Made by a program: the position numbers and the translations under genes
Notes under the pieces: model-generated
Database searches by the model: none
Seen by the model: the letters and a program-made list of their open reading frames with translations, nothing else
What the model was told of the DNA's origin: nothing
DNA from: Torreya grandis
Taxonomy: Eukaryota > Streptophyta > Pinopsida > Cupressales > Taxaceae
DNA: 64,000 nucleotides
Assembly: GCA_037957365.1 (NCBI GenBank)
Contig: JARHVA010000021.1
Span: 7,584,501-7,648,500, forward strand
Direction: 5' to 3'
In this document: positions 1 through 10,696 of the stretch, piece by piece
Position numbering within the stretch: the first letter of the stretch is position 1
Layout of the letters: the number at the start of each line of letters is the position of its first letter

Positions 1-927
1 TCACTCTATGCCATTGGTTTGTAGTTGTAGTTATGAACCTATACAAAATAGGCCAAAAAAGATTTTTTTAGATTTATGGGAGGTTCGTACAAGGTGTCAA
101 AACTTAAAAATTGATTTGAATAATGGGGCGGAGGTTTATAACTTAATCACATGTTTATTTTGGGTTTTGAATGTTTTGGAAGCTTGTAGAGTCAATTTTC
201 AATCTTTAGGTAGGGAGACCTAGTTAAGAGAGAGAAGTAATAGAAAAGTACACCTCCACTCACTTTTTGATCCTAAAACTTTTCATGGAGATGTAAGGAC
301 ATATTGGGTCATAGAATATGCCTTCATTTTATTATTACCATCCATAATTTTCTCCACACAAAGAGGTTTGCATGATTTTAGGTCTATAAAGAATGAGACC
401 TAATTGGATATTTTGGTGTAGAATGAGTTCTTGGGGATGGTTTGAGACTTCCAAATTAATTTTTGAAGGTCTATTATGTTTTTAATATTCCATCCATAAA
501 TATAGGATGAGCTAAAGAATAAGAATTCAAGTTTTGACACTTGTGTGCAAGATTGACCTAAAGAGATGAAGATTCTTCTAGACACCTATCAAGAAAAGGA
601 AGTGATGTGTCAAAGAGAACTTGAATAAATTAGTTGAGAGGTGTAAAGAGAAGATAAAATGTGTAAGATAACATTATATTACCATCAAGAAGGCCACTTG
701 TCATTCAACAAGCCAAAGCAAAGGGCAGTTTTAGAGAGCTAGCCAAGGTGTCAAGCAAGCATTCTAACTCCTATGCCATTTAGAATAAGGAATCATATTA
801 AAATGAGATATACATATATTTTAGGACCTATTAAGTTAGTTTCATAACACCTCTCTTGTTTGTAACTCATGAGACACTTGTTACCTCTCTCTCTCCTACG
901 CCCTTCTCTTCTTCTCTCTCACTTTCT

Positions 928-940
928 CTATATATTGAGC
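928..940 (+). promoter_or_regulatory. TATA-like box after CT-rich tract
   Basis: The bases CTATATATTGAGC follow about 45 bp of CT-rich sequence (883-927). A pyrimidine tract next to a TATA box is common in plant LTR promoters and core promoters. There is no downstream gene to anchor it, so it is more likely an old LTR promoter than a host one. Confidence 0.3.
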
Positions 941-1379
941 CTTAATTGCTTAAGTTTATATCCTCCACCTGAGTATGGTGAAGACCTACCAATTTGTATC
1001 ATTTGATAAATGAATAATAACCTAATTTTACCTTCTCCATGGACTAGTTTCAATGTACATGTTAGACTAGTTGATCTTGCTAAGTGATAGATTTACTTCC
1101 TTGGCATGTTGTCCTTGCTTAACATTCATATTCAGTGTGAAATTATTTTTTCAATTCTCTTAAAGTGTTCAAATAGAGTTTGTATGGGTTTAATGAGTTA
1201 TATTTTCACTAGTTTCATGTCATGACCTCTTAACTAGTCCTCATAGCTCAATCTTGCTTCACAAACCTCCATGAGAAATATTGTTATAGAGAGGCAGATT
1301 TGGATTAGTGTCATGTGCAAGTTTGGATTTTGTTTTAAGTGTAATTGTGGTTTGTTGATAGTGATTAGTTCATATTTTT

Positions 1380-1620
1380 TGCATCACCTCCATTAAAGTA
1401 GGTTTTTCTCCCTTTTCCTATCAAGTGCTAGAGTAGTGTTTGAGCCTAAGTGATTCATCAAGGGGAGCTAGCCCTTTAACCTAGAGATTCACCTCTCTAA
1501 CAGGGTACCCATAATGTTGAGGTGTTTTCATGTTAAATAAAATTTATAAGGATTGAACTACCTTCCAAAGGGTGAAAATTTTCTATAAAGTATAAATTAG
1601 TGATGGAATCAAATCCTCTA
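1380..1620 (+). repeat. Dispersed repeat, copy 1
   Basis: This shares a colinear, gapped match with the reverse complement of about 56480-56735. The clearest core is GGGAGCTAGCCCTTTAA at about 1465-1482, followed in both copies by a CTAGAGA.TCA block, a GTGTTT.CATGTTA block and a GGGTGAAA.TTT block. The family is not identified. It is probably an internal part of an LTR retrotransposon. Confidence 0.6.
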
Positions 1621-1786
1621 AATATCTTAAGGGCTACAAGACATCAATAAAATGTGGTACAAATCACCTTCCATGTGATCATTGGTGCAATCAAAAATTG
1701 AAAACATGTATCAATTTGATACAACTAATTAGGTTTATATTGAACCTTGTAGAGAAGGTGGAATACCATGGATGTTATTATAGTTT

Positions 1787-1979
1787 TGTTGATATTTAGT
1801 ACACATTTAATTCACCTTGCTTAGGTGGATAATTAGGTATATTTGGTGATTTATGGCATCATCATGTTGTCATCATATACACATGAGTGCATGGGGTTAC
1901 ATATTGGGTGGATGGGGTCTCCATTCCACTTGGTCTCCTTAGTTATTTCACTACTAAGGCCTCCAACCCAATAGTGTTC
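1787..1979 (+). repeat. Truncated LTR related to the adjacent element
   Basis: This carries the left part of the same LTR that follows at 1980. Shared blocks include TTCACCTTGCTTAGGTGG, the GGCATCATCATG/GTCATCAT block, GAGTGCATGGGG and GTGGATGGGGTC, in the same order as in 1980-2484 and 5081-5607. It stops abruptly at about 1979, where the 5' LTR of the complete element begins. It is either an older copy broken by that insertion or a product of LTR-LTR recombination. The sequence after the element's 3' end does not continue the missing LTR part, so simple nesting is not demonstrated. Confidence 0.65.
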
Positions 1980-2484
1980 CCTTTGTGAAGGTTGTTCACC
2001 TTTACATGGTTTTTTCCTACCCTTGTGTTATTCACCTTGATTAGGTGGATATTGGTTCCTTATAGGTATTGATGAGGTCATTATGACATCATCATGCACT
2101 TATGAGTGCATGGGGTAACAAAGTGAGTGGATGGGGTCATCCATCTCACTTGGTCTCCTAAGTCCCAGTCTACTCAGGTCACTTTTCCACTGTGTTCCCT
2201 TAGTGCTCTCTCTACCAATAGTGAAGGAGCCCATCCACTCACCTTGTATGACTAATTCATCTTGTACTCAACCTACCTATTTAAGGACATGTCATCCTTT
2301 TTATTCTATGGTAGAATATGTTGGATCTTTGTGATTACATGCTTTTGCAATATTCTCATATTGGTGATTTCATCAACTTATAATTTGTGTGTGTGTGTGC
2401 TTGGTCTTGCCTTTGTGAAATTCATGTCTCACATTTCTCATTAGTTTACTCTTTGATCCAATAGATCCATGATGTTCTCTCATA
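1980..2484 (+). repeat. 5' LTR of element 1
   Basis: This aligns along its length with 5081-5607. Shared blocks include CTTGTGTTATTCACCTTG, a GAGTGGATGGGGTCATCCAT block, ACTCAGGTCACTTTTCCACT, and a TCACATTTCTCA block near the end. A TATTTAAGGACATGT block at about 2277 in both LTRs may be the TATA region. The right end abuts the PBS at 2485. Confidence 0.8.
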
Positions 2485-2496
2485 TGGTATCATAGC
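2485..2496 (+). other. Primer-binding site, initiator tRNA-Met type
   Basis: TGGTATCATAGC lies immediately after the 5' LTR. It differs by one base from the plant consensus TGGTATCAGAGC, which is complementary to the 3' end of initiator tRNA-Met. Confidence 0.8.
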
Positions 2497-3364
2497 CATG
2501 CTGGTATTGAACTTATATGTTATTATTCTATAAGTATATTTTCATTTGAGATCACTATTTACAAATTATTTATGTAGTTTTGGTGTTGGGTGTCTTGTAT
2601 TTGTTGGTTTTTGGTGTCAACATAGCCTTTTTCATTCACTTATTTTTTTGGTCTTCTCTCCACCTATTCTACATGGTTTATTTATTGGACAAGATCATAT
2701 AGGCCTGGATAACTTATGAGAGTTGTGTGATATTACCATGACACTTCAACTACTAGATGGATCCCCATGGCCCTCTAATGGCCTTCCATCCTACACATAG
2801 TCTTTTAATGGTCTCCTTTGGCATACCATACCTATGGCATCTCTTCCATTGGTGTTATATATCCTCCATTGGCATTTTAGTTGTATATTCTACTCCTTTT
2901 TCTAGACCTACAAATTTTCATAACTTCTTTGGAGTTTCACTAGTATTCCAACATCCTTCAAGATATTCCAAACCATTGGGTGATCCTCTGATAACCTATT
3001 CAATGCATTTGCATCTTACTAGCTTAGTTTTATAAAAAAATACCATACATACCTGCATTTTATCCATAGAAATGATAGAATAATGGAACAGTCTAATTGA
3101 TCTATTTTCTATTAAAAACCCATATCCATTCCTCTATTGGCATCTTCCATTAACTAGGCATCCTCCCTCCTTAAAATGATAGTTTCTAAGCTTACAAATT
3201 CCAATAATGGTAGCACCTCATTTCATGCAATCTCACAAACAACCTGAGTCAATGCAAATTTATCCTAAATCTTTTTTAATCATTCATATTAATTTATTTT
3301 TTTATAGCTTGATTCAAATCAAGGTCAAATAGGTTTTCCTTCTTTAAAAATCACATGTAAATAC

Positions 3365-3480
3365 ATATAAGGATTGGTTAATACATGGTGTTGTGACTGG
3401 GAGGTCACTGGTTTGATTCAAGTTCTAACGAGTGGTTAAAAGGATACCTTACCCTTTATTTGGTAGGGATTTTTAAAATT
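3365..3480 (+). repeat. Candidate tRNA-derived SINE
   Basis: A Pol III-like arrangement is visible. An A-box-like TTGGTTAATACATGG (3374-3388) is followed about 20 bp later by GGTCACTGGTTTGATTCAA (3403-3421), whose GGTTTGATTCA resembles the B box GGTTCGANTCC after C-to-T decay. The spacing and the wording 'gtgactgggaggtcac' are typical of plant tRNA-related SINEs. The ends and any target-site duplication were not resolved. It lies in the leader of element 1. Confidence 0.45.
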
Positions 3481-3910
3481 TTAAGTGCAAGTTCATTGAA
3501 TAGGTCATTAATGATTGGAAATTTTATTAGCCATAACTTTTGCTCAATAACTCAAATTTGAGTGCTACTTTTTGAAAAAAATCTTTATTTTTCATTCCCA
3601 TTCCATCGGTCCTATTTTATTATAAATTCACGAAAGTTTTAAAGTGCCATATTCAGGGGGTTGCCTATGTTATGGGCCTTACTAATTTATATATTATACT
3701 TTGTACATGAATTGCTCATATGTGGATGCATTTTCAGCTATGTCCAACATCCCCATTATGAGCATGCATTATTGCTCATCACTCTAACACTAATTGCTCA
3801 CTTGGAGGCATTCTCAACTATGACCAACATCCTATTTATGAACATGATTTAGGGGTTCATTATAGTTTTTATCATGTAGTCTTGCACTTCCTTGGTGTCT
3901 TCTCTCAGTC

Positions 3911-4870
3911 ATGATGACTCGATTTATGAGAATTCAGAGGAATAAGGTTGAGTCAATGCCATTGGTCCTTCTTAGGAAGACCAATTATGCTTCATGGCAT
4001 GTGTACATGGAATGTTAACTCAAGGATTAGGAACTTAATCCATTCTTATATGGATTTATTCATGCTCCCATTGACCCAGGTTAATATGATGACTGGGCTA
4101 ACTCTTATGACTATGTCTATGGTCATTTATTGATACACATTTCATGGGATCTACACCACTATGTGGATCACATAGAGTGTCCCTTCATTTTTTAGAACAC
4201 TCTTTAGAGTATTTTTGGGGATCCCACTATGACCTACATCACACCTCCTCAACTTCCTATTGTCTCTTTTGAGACTATTATACTCTCTCCTAATTTTATT
4301 TCCTTTGATGACACATTCAAGGTGGACATTGATCTTTATTTTATCAAGCCACCAGTATGGGATGAGATTCTACCAGAAATTAGTTATCTTATTATAGAGT
4401 CTACATTCATTCTTATACAATATTTTGTTCTTCTATAGCCATCACAACTTTTCACTTCAGATGACTCTATTATTTTTAGTGAGAGTACAATACACCCATT
4501 GAGAACATTGATGTCTCATATTTTCTTGTGTATTTTATTTCTTCAATTGGTGAGTCATGATCCACACTTCACATGGGCTTTCATTCAGTGAATGCTCCAT
4601 GTCATTCTTATGATTGGTCTACTTCAATGGAATTACATCTAGTTCTTGCACATGATATTTCTATACCTATGCCACATATCCAATTTGGACCACATTTATA
4701 TATATTCATACTATTTTATTAATCTTCCATTTTGGAATGTGCAAAGTTTTAGTACACTCATCAAGTTCTTCATTTGGAAAAGGGAAGAAACATTATTTGA
4801 TGCAGATGAAGCTTTTATAGTCTTCAAGCAGAGGATCTCATCATTAACCTTCATCATCTTATGAGATATA
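3911..4870 (+). pseudogene. gag-like relic of element 1 (UBN2/copia-type)
   Basis: With stops and frame breaks ignored, the plus strand reads as a capsid-like gag protein. The clearest part, at about 3980-4230, has KTNYASWHVYME, then NPFLYGFIHAPIDP, DWANSYDYVYGHLL and a final SIFGDP. This is the spacing of W, L and I positions typical of UBN2/Retrotran_gag proteins (NY..W...ME, then the DP..W motif). The element at 23831-27845 carries the same protein (YVSWHAYMEHLL, PFLYG, VLGALLLHVS, FFRDPAK), which supports a shared coding origin. At least four in-frame stops make this copy inactive. The C-terminal part to about 4870 also matches the second element but belongs to no domain I recognise. Confidence 0.65.
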
Positions 4871-5068
4871 ATTGGAGTACTAACTACTTCATCATCATCA
4901 TCTAGGGGGTCTTTTAGTCTCCTCTTATTCTTTTCTCTCTTTTGGGGAGGAGTTTTTTCCCATTGGGTTTTCTCCTTTTTCTCCACTTTGTGAGAGATTG
5001 CTTTTTGCTTGGGTACATGATTAGGGCTAATTTTCAAACCCCAAATTCTACTACACACCTAAACTACA

Positions 5069-5080
5069 CTTAAGGGGGGC
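5069..5080 (+). other. Polypurine tract of element 1
   Basis: CTTAAGGGGGGC directly precedes the 3' LTR. The second element has the nearly identical CTTAAGGGGGG before its LTR at 27491. Confidence 0.75.
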
Positions 5081-5607
5081 TATTGGTATAGGTTTTTCAC
5101 TCTTTCATGTATTTTTCCTTCTCTTGTGTTATTCACCTTGCTTAGGTGGATATTAGGTCTTTATAGGTATTTATGAGGTTATTATGACATCATCATGATG
5201 TCATCATGCACTTGTGAGTGTATGGGATCACATAGTGAGTGGATGGGGTCATCCATCCCACTAGGTCCCTTGAGTGCCTAATCCACTCAGGTCACTTTTC
5301 CACTATGTTCCCTTAGTGCTCTCTCCACCCATAGTAGAGGATCCCATCCACTCACCTTGTCTGGTTGAGTCATCTTGCACTCAACATTACTTATTTAAGG
5401 ACATGTTATTCTTTTTATTTTATGGTAGAATATGGTATAATATGATTGATCTTTATGATTACTTGATTTTTCAATATTTTCATATTGTTGATTTCATAAA
5501 CTTGTATTTTTTTGTGTGTGTGCTTAGTCTTATCTTTGTGCAATTCACATCTCACATTTCTCACTAGTGTACTCTTCGATCCAGTAGATCGATGTCATTT
5601 TCTCATA
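5081..5607 (+). repeat. 3' LTR of element 1
   Basis: Direct repeat of 1980-2484. It begins TATTGG, probably decayed from the canonical TG, and ends at CTCATA, the same position at which the 5' LTR meets the PBS. Confidence 0.8.
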
Positions 5608-7190
5608 AGTTTTGTATATGGAAATTTAAAATTTCCAATTATAGATTGTATGTAAGGATACCATGAATCTAAAAAAATATAAATTGTTTTTAGAGTAGAC
5701 TAATGGATTCCTTAGTATTTTGGTACATAAGAATTAATAGAATTAATTATCAAAATGGAGGATGATGTTCCATTCACATAGGCATGGTTAAGTGCAATAA
5801 ATACTACATTGAAGGGGTCATAACCAGTTGGTAGTATATTCATATATCTAATGAAATCAACTATTAATAGAGTTGGTTATTATTTTAGTTATACACATAT
5901 AATCAGTCTAAGTTGGTCATTTCTAGTTATCTTTCAGTTGCACATAGTCATCCTAAGAGAAAGAAATCATTTAAGTCTTCATTGTGTTTTTCATAGTTAG
6001 ATTATTTCATTCATTCGTGTTTTCTCAATTTCAATACTTTAGTTTCATTCTACTAGTTACAAGTTATTTACAACATGTTCTACCTTTCAAATCATTTTAT
6101 ATTATTTATAGTTAATACATCAATTAATTTTGAATCTAGATAAAATAAAAATGATTATTTTTTAATCATTTTTTTAAAGTGGTTGATTACTCTGACCAAT
6201 TATACTCTATGGATGGATATGCTCATGACGTACTCAGAGCTATATAGGATGAAGATGAAGATGTCCATATACATGATACAATGTCCCATAATATTTTTCA
6301 TGGCAATGGTGGTAGTGTTTGAGGCATGCATCTACCTAGAAGGGGTAATCATGGTGAGAATAAATGGGATGTTCGTGTTGTTATTTCTAGTAGTAGTTTT
6401 CTAATTATTATTTGATTTAACCAACTACCTCATTTAGATTAACATAGTACACATTTTAGCCTTATTTTGGATGATTTTGTCATGATTCAACCTCATGGAT
6501 AAGACAAAGAAATTGCATCTAATTTACACAATGACTAGCTTGTTCTATAATTTTATTTTATTTTTATATGATAATTTCTCATATTTAGTTTGATTTAGGT
6601 GTTTATGTACCTTTTTTTTAATAGTCTGGTATGAAATTATTGAATTAAGTAATTTCAATTTATAATATGAGGAATTGTAAAATTAAGTTACCTGATGGTG
6701 ACACAAGCTTAGAGTGAAAGAGATTTATTACTCTCTTGTAGCTCATATTATATCTCATATGTACTAGTAAAAATATCATATATTGAGCATCTAAGAATTT
6801 TTTTTCTCTTCTCTATTCCATCAAATTGGTAGACAATGTGAATGTTATCAAATATTACCATATTTTTCTCACTCATCTTCCTTGTATTTTGAGAGCCTTT
6901 GACCCTCATTATCATTATTTATTTCTACTTAGCCTTCCAAAAATGTGCATGAATATGCTCTTATGTAATTTTTATAAATTTTTCCTTATAAACTCAATGA
7001 GGGAAAACATGTTTCTTGTGATCACTTTCTATCTACTAATAATCTTAAATAGGTTATTAAGCACATGGTTGTTGATAAATAACCTTGTATTGATGTGTTT
7101 TCCTTAACATCTCTACCAAATCTCTATAGGATATTTTTGGTTTAGATCTTCAAACATTCTACCTTGAAGCTATGTAAACCAACACACATG
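5608..7190. other. No identifiable gene; coding-like patch at 6190-6410
   Basis: A palindrome GGAAATTTAAAATTTCC lies near 5620. Around 6210-6410 one plus frame reads as a polar, non-repetitive peptide with segments such as DEDEDVHIHDTMSHN and PRRGNHGENKWD, interrupted by two stops. I do not recognise it. It could be an N-terminal piece of a transposon protein upstream of the LINE that follows. No endonuclease motif of that LINE was found here. Confidence 0.35.
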
Positions 7191-7194
7191 GTAA

Positions 7195-8142
7195 ATTTAT
7201 CAACTAAGGAATTTTAATTTTATTCAAAAATATGGTGATTTATAACTCAATACTTACTAAAGGCCAATTACCCTCCATAATTTTGACTAAAAAAGTATTA
7301 CCAAATCCCCTTATTCTTTAGATTTTTAATCTTTTTCCACTAATTTTTCACCTTGATTAGATTGGACTTAATCACAATAGGTACATTTTATAAAATATTT
7401 TATCTATTTGGGATGGAATGGAATGACCTCATTCTTCATAGCCAGATGATTAGTTCAATAAAATATACTTTCAAAAAAAAAAAGAATCCAATGGAATTTT
7501 ACCCTTGCCATGTTATAGGTGCTGAAATTTGGGTCCAATATTTTTAAAATTATGAACATTATTTTAAATTATGTTGGTTCTTGTATCACCATTGATGGTA
7601 TTTTTTCAGACCATTTTGGTTTGTTTACATCTATTCATCAAGGTTATCATCTTTCTCTTATACTTTATGTTTTAAGTCCTATAGATTTTTATTATCTACT
7701 TTCCAACTATACTTGAAAATGTTTAGCTAAATTTATATCCATAACTCACTCTCAAAGGAATATTGTTAATTTTCATTTTGTTGATGACTCCTTCCATCAT
7801 TAAATCCATGGAATGTCTAGATATATTTTGTCTAGCCTCTGGATCTTATATCCAATTTAGGAAAACATAATGCTAAAGATAATCAAATTATCCTTTAGCA
7901 AGTTGGTTTCATTAGTATATATTTTATTGGATACAACTGGGTGAATAGTTTAAATTTATGGTCATCCCTTTTTCTTTCCAAGATACCCCTAAAAAATTTA
8001 GAATTATGTGGTGCAATGAGTGGAGAAACAACTTGGGAAATTTGTTACCAAAATCCTTTGACTAATATGAAAATTTCAGGTCTACTCTTATGTGTTGGCT
8101 ACTCCACACTCTACTAGTCTTCTTGTTGGGTGCCTTCTTAGA
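7195..8142 (+). pseudogene. LINE reverse transcriptase, N-terminal and catalytic part
   Basis: Conserved LINE RT segments occur in order, with stops and frame changes between them. KYGDL followed by RPITLHNF (about 7225-7283) corresponds to the KGG/GD...RPI(S/T)L block. IGLNHNRYIL (near 7365) corresponds to the QTGFI..RYI block. MEWNDLILHSQ is at about 7413. The GIFSDHFGL.TSIHQGYHLSLILYVL stretch (about 7593-7680) matches the 'RSIRQGCPLSPLLFVL' block. NFHFVDDSF (about 7768-7794) is the FADD catalytic box with A replaced by V. A following C.ASG-type segment continues to the insertion point. Confidence 0.75.
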
Positions 8143-8147
8143 CTATT
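8143..8147. other. Target-site duplication CTATT, left copy
   Basis: CTATT directly left of the LTR boundary matches CTATT at 11717-11721 exactly. Confidence 0.85.
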
Positions 8148-9169
8148 TAATGTGGCCTCCAACCACATGATGGATTCACCAATACATAACTCTCATAATA
8201 TGTGAAAACATCTCATAATCCTCACAAGCATACACACAATGTTTCTTCCACAAATTAATAAATTCTCATTAAATTCACCTCACATACACAAGATTAAACA
8301 AGCTTATCTATCTAGGATTCAGCAAGCATATTCTCACACATACAAACTTAGCCTCATTGTGCCAAGGAGGATTTCAAAGCTTTCTCCTAAATCTTTCTTC
8401 TCTAACACTAGCCTTCACACAAGGCTTTCTTCCTTCTAGACTAGCCTTCACACAAGGCTTTCTTCCTTTTATCCTAGCGTCATAATCATCATACAACTCG
8501 TATAAGACTTAGAAAAATCTCACAAAGGAGGTTATCCTCACTTCTACCAAACTAGCCTACCAAATACAAATGAGATTAATCTATTTATAAAATTTACAAT
8601 GAAGAAGAATAAGGGAAGCCAACAAATTTTACCTCCTTCACTTAGAGGGACTATTCATTAATAGGAAAAGGTGATCCACCATGTCTTCCACTTTAGTTTG
8701 GACCCATCCAACATGTGCCACTCAAATTTACCTCCCACCCCACTTGGGTGGTCAATCAATAAAGTTGTCTTTGTCTTCCACTTTGCATGTGCTTCAAAAA
8801 GTAGTGGATTCTCTTTTTGACTTGTTCCCAAATAGAATTTTAACCCATTCTCATAATTGCAATCAAAATCAATTCCCCACATGGAAATTTTCCCCACTTC
8901 AAATGGGTGATCAATCTAGAATAATGGTCTTAGTTTCCCACTTGTACAAGAGTCAAAAAAGGTAGTTTCCCACTTGTACAAGAGATCAATTCATAATTAT
9001 GGATCTCCACCACAAATTCGACCCATATCCATCCATGTCAACTTAAAAGAGATGTCCCATGTGCCTTGGTGGATAACTATGCCTAACATGTCACCTCACT
9101 AGGATGAATATTATCTACCATGTCATCAATGAATAGTGATAACATGAATAGTGATTTTCTACCACATCA
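8148..9169 (-). repeat. 3' LTR of the minus-strand element
   Basis: Direct repeat of 10697-11716, sharing the start (AATGTGGCCTCCAACC against GATGTGGCCTTCAACC) and the end (ACCACATCA). Two short tandem duplications occur in this copy: a roughly 33-bp unit containing CTAGCCTTCACACAAGGC at about 8408-8470, and a roughly 28-bp unit containing TTTCCCACTTGTACAAGAG at about 8933-8985. The latter is absent from the other LTR. Confidence 0.88.
8581..8592 (-). promoter_or_regulatory. TATA box in LTR (minus strand)
   Basis: On the minus strand this reads TTTTATAAATAG. The corresponding place in the right-hand (5') LTR, at about 11126-11143, reads AAATTATATAAATTGATT. The position, in the middle part of the LTR, fits a U3/R promoter. 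Confidence 0.5.
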
Positions 9170-10682
9170 TTCTCCTATGGTTGAAAATAACTCATCTCCT
9201 ACTATTTTTCCTAATTGTTCTCTAATATTTATAGGCTCACACACACAAACACATGAATACACAATCACATGATCACATGAGCACATGAACACACAAACAC
9301 ACCACTCTATTTTTGGGTAATGCAAGATTTCTCAAACCCTTGTATGCTCCTACATCAGACACCTAATGTATTATAATGTGATCTCATGATCACATATATG
9401 GGTTAATTGGTAGAACCATTATTTTTTCATATAATTTTATGACCATGGGATCCCCTTCGAACACACCATGTACTCTAGGAATTTCTCTCTCTTCCTCCTA
9501 TTCTAGTTTTTATATACTGACCTTCCTAAAACCATTCTCCTCCACCAAAAACTTATCCATATCCTAATGGATTCACATGTGGGCTCCAATCCACCACCAC
9601 AAGCCATCCCCCTCAACCAATATTCTCTATCATGCATCTCACAATCCTATGTGAGCTCTAGCCCACCAAACAATTTTCACCTCCACTTAAAGCCCACTTA
9701 GTTTCTTCACACTTTGTCTAGCCACCTATTAGACCATCTTCAGCATCACAAACCACAACCACATGTATATCTTATCTCATGGTTACAACAACATTCATCT
9801 CACTCTCATCATGTGCACATACTTGCACAACAACTTTTTCCAAACACTCCTCATGTGCACTATCTTTCACAACATCCACATCCATTGTTTTCTTCATGGA
9901 AAGCTTCACCTCCTCATGCACATCCTTATCCAAAGCTTCGATCATGAAAACTTGAAACAAGGCTTTATATCTCTCTTCACACACATGGATCTCCTTTTTG
10001 ATGCCTTATTCACCTTCATCTCTACCATCCTTCAAAAGAACATCTTCATCTTGTTCTTCTACTGAAATCACCTCCATATCCTCTTATATGAGGATTTATT
10101 CTTCTCTCTGAAACTCTTCATGGCTGAAATATTCACTCTCATGCAAATCTACATTATTACAATTTTATTCTATCTTATTTTCATCATCCTTCACAAAGAT
10201 GTCTTCCTCCATGAGTTGGTCATAGCTCATATTCACACTATTGTTCTGAAAAATATTAATAGGATCTACGCATAGATGCCTCTCCAAATCAACACTAGCA
10301 TGATCCTTATGCCCTTTCATGTCACTATGAGTTACCAATGGTCCATCCAAAATAACCCTCATGGTTGTTTTCTTCTCCTATTTCTACAACTTTCCATGGT
10401 TACATTCTGTACTCTTCTATGTGTCTATTTCTCTTACCAATGAAGCCACTTTTAATTTCAAGGAGCCACATATATCCCACATCATTTTTTTATTATTCTT
10501 TCATTTCTCATTCTTCTATTCTCTCCAATAGTAACTGTAATAGTTTATCCCAAGTGTTTAACTTCTTCTCCTATTCTTTCATTGGTGGTGCTCTGCCACT
10601 CTTCTTTGCCATCTTCATACCTAAAAAAAAACACTCATTCACTCTTCAACACAAAACTCTCTTCTCCATGAGAATATTACTT
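9170..10682 (-). other. Internal region of the minus-strand element, acidic ORF remnants
   Basis: On the minus strand a gag-like start is readable just after the PBS, from an ATG at about 10611 (MAKKSGRAPPMKE, then a stop). It resembles the basic N-terminus of plant retrotransposon gag proteins. Further down, two open stretches at 10165-10362 (65 aa) and 9772-9984 (70 aa) encode acidic, D/E-rich peptides. Examples are QLMEEDIFVKDDENK and LDKDVHEEVKLSMKK. They lie in one general reading direction and may be remains of a single longer acidic protein. No known domain was recognised. The sequence next to the left LTR (minus-strand CCATAGGAGAA) is a weak polypurine tract. Confidence 0.5.
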
Positions 10683-10694
10683 GCTCTGATACCA
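10683..10694 (-). other. Primer-binding site, initiator tRNA-Met type
   Basis: Minus-strand TGGTATCAGAGC, an exact match to the plant tRNA-Met PBS consensus, lies two bases from the LTR. It fixes the element's orientation. Confidence 0.9.
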
Positions 10695-10696
10695 CT

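Larger units (their letters stand above)
1..1786. other. Decayed repeat DNA, no gene
   Basis: No conserved protein segment could be read on either strand. Short open frames here lack any recognisable family. The stretch around 590-1060 has the look of an old LTR: a CT-rich run leads into a TATA-like box, followed by an A/T-rich tail. No matching second LTR was found. A dispersed repeat copy lies at 1380-1620 and is listed separately. Confidence 0.5.
1980..5607 (+). mobile_element. Non-autonomous LTR retrotransposon 1 (TR-GAG type)
   Basis: Two direct LTRs of about 505 and 527 bp (1980-2484, 5081-5607) enclose a 2.6-kb internal region. A tRNA-Met-type primer-binding site touches the 5' LTR and a G-rich polypurine tract touches the 3' LTR. 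The only coding trace is a gag-like relic at 3911-4870. No protease, integrase, reverse transcriptase or RNase H was seen. That combination matches elements described in plants as TR-GAG (terminal repeats plus GAG only), which rely on polymerase from another element. The same internal and 3' sequences recur in the element at 23831-27845. No convincing target-site duplication was found, and the first bases of the 5' LTR are the least certain boundary. Confidence 0.8.

Noticed and set aside
90..545. Inverted pair GTGTCAAAACTT (near 92) and AAGTTTTGACAC (near 530)
   Set aside because: The match does not extend beyond about 12-15 bases and has no matching neighbours, so chance is sufficient.
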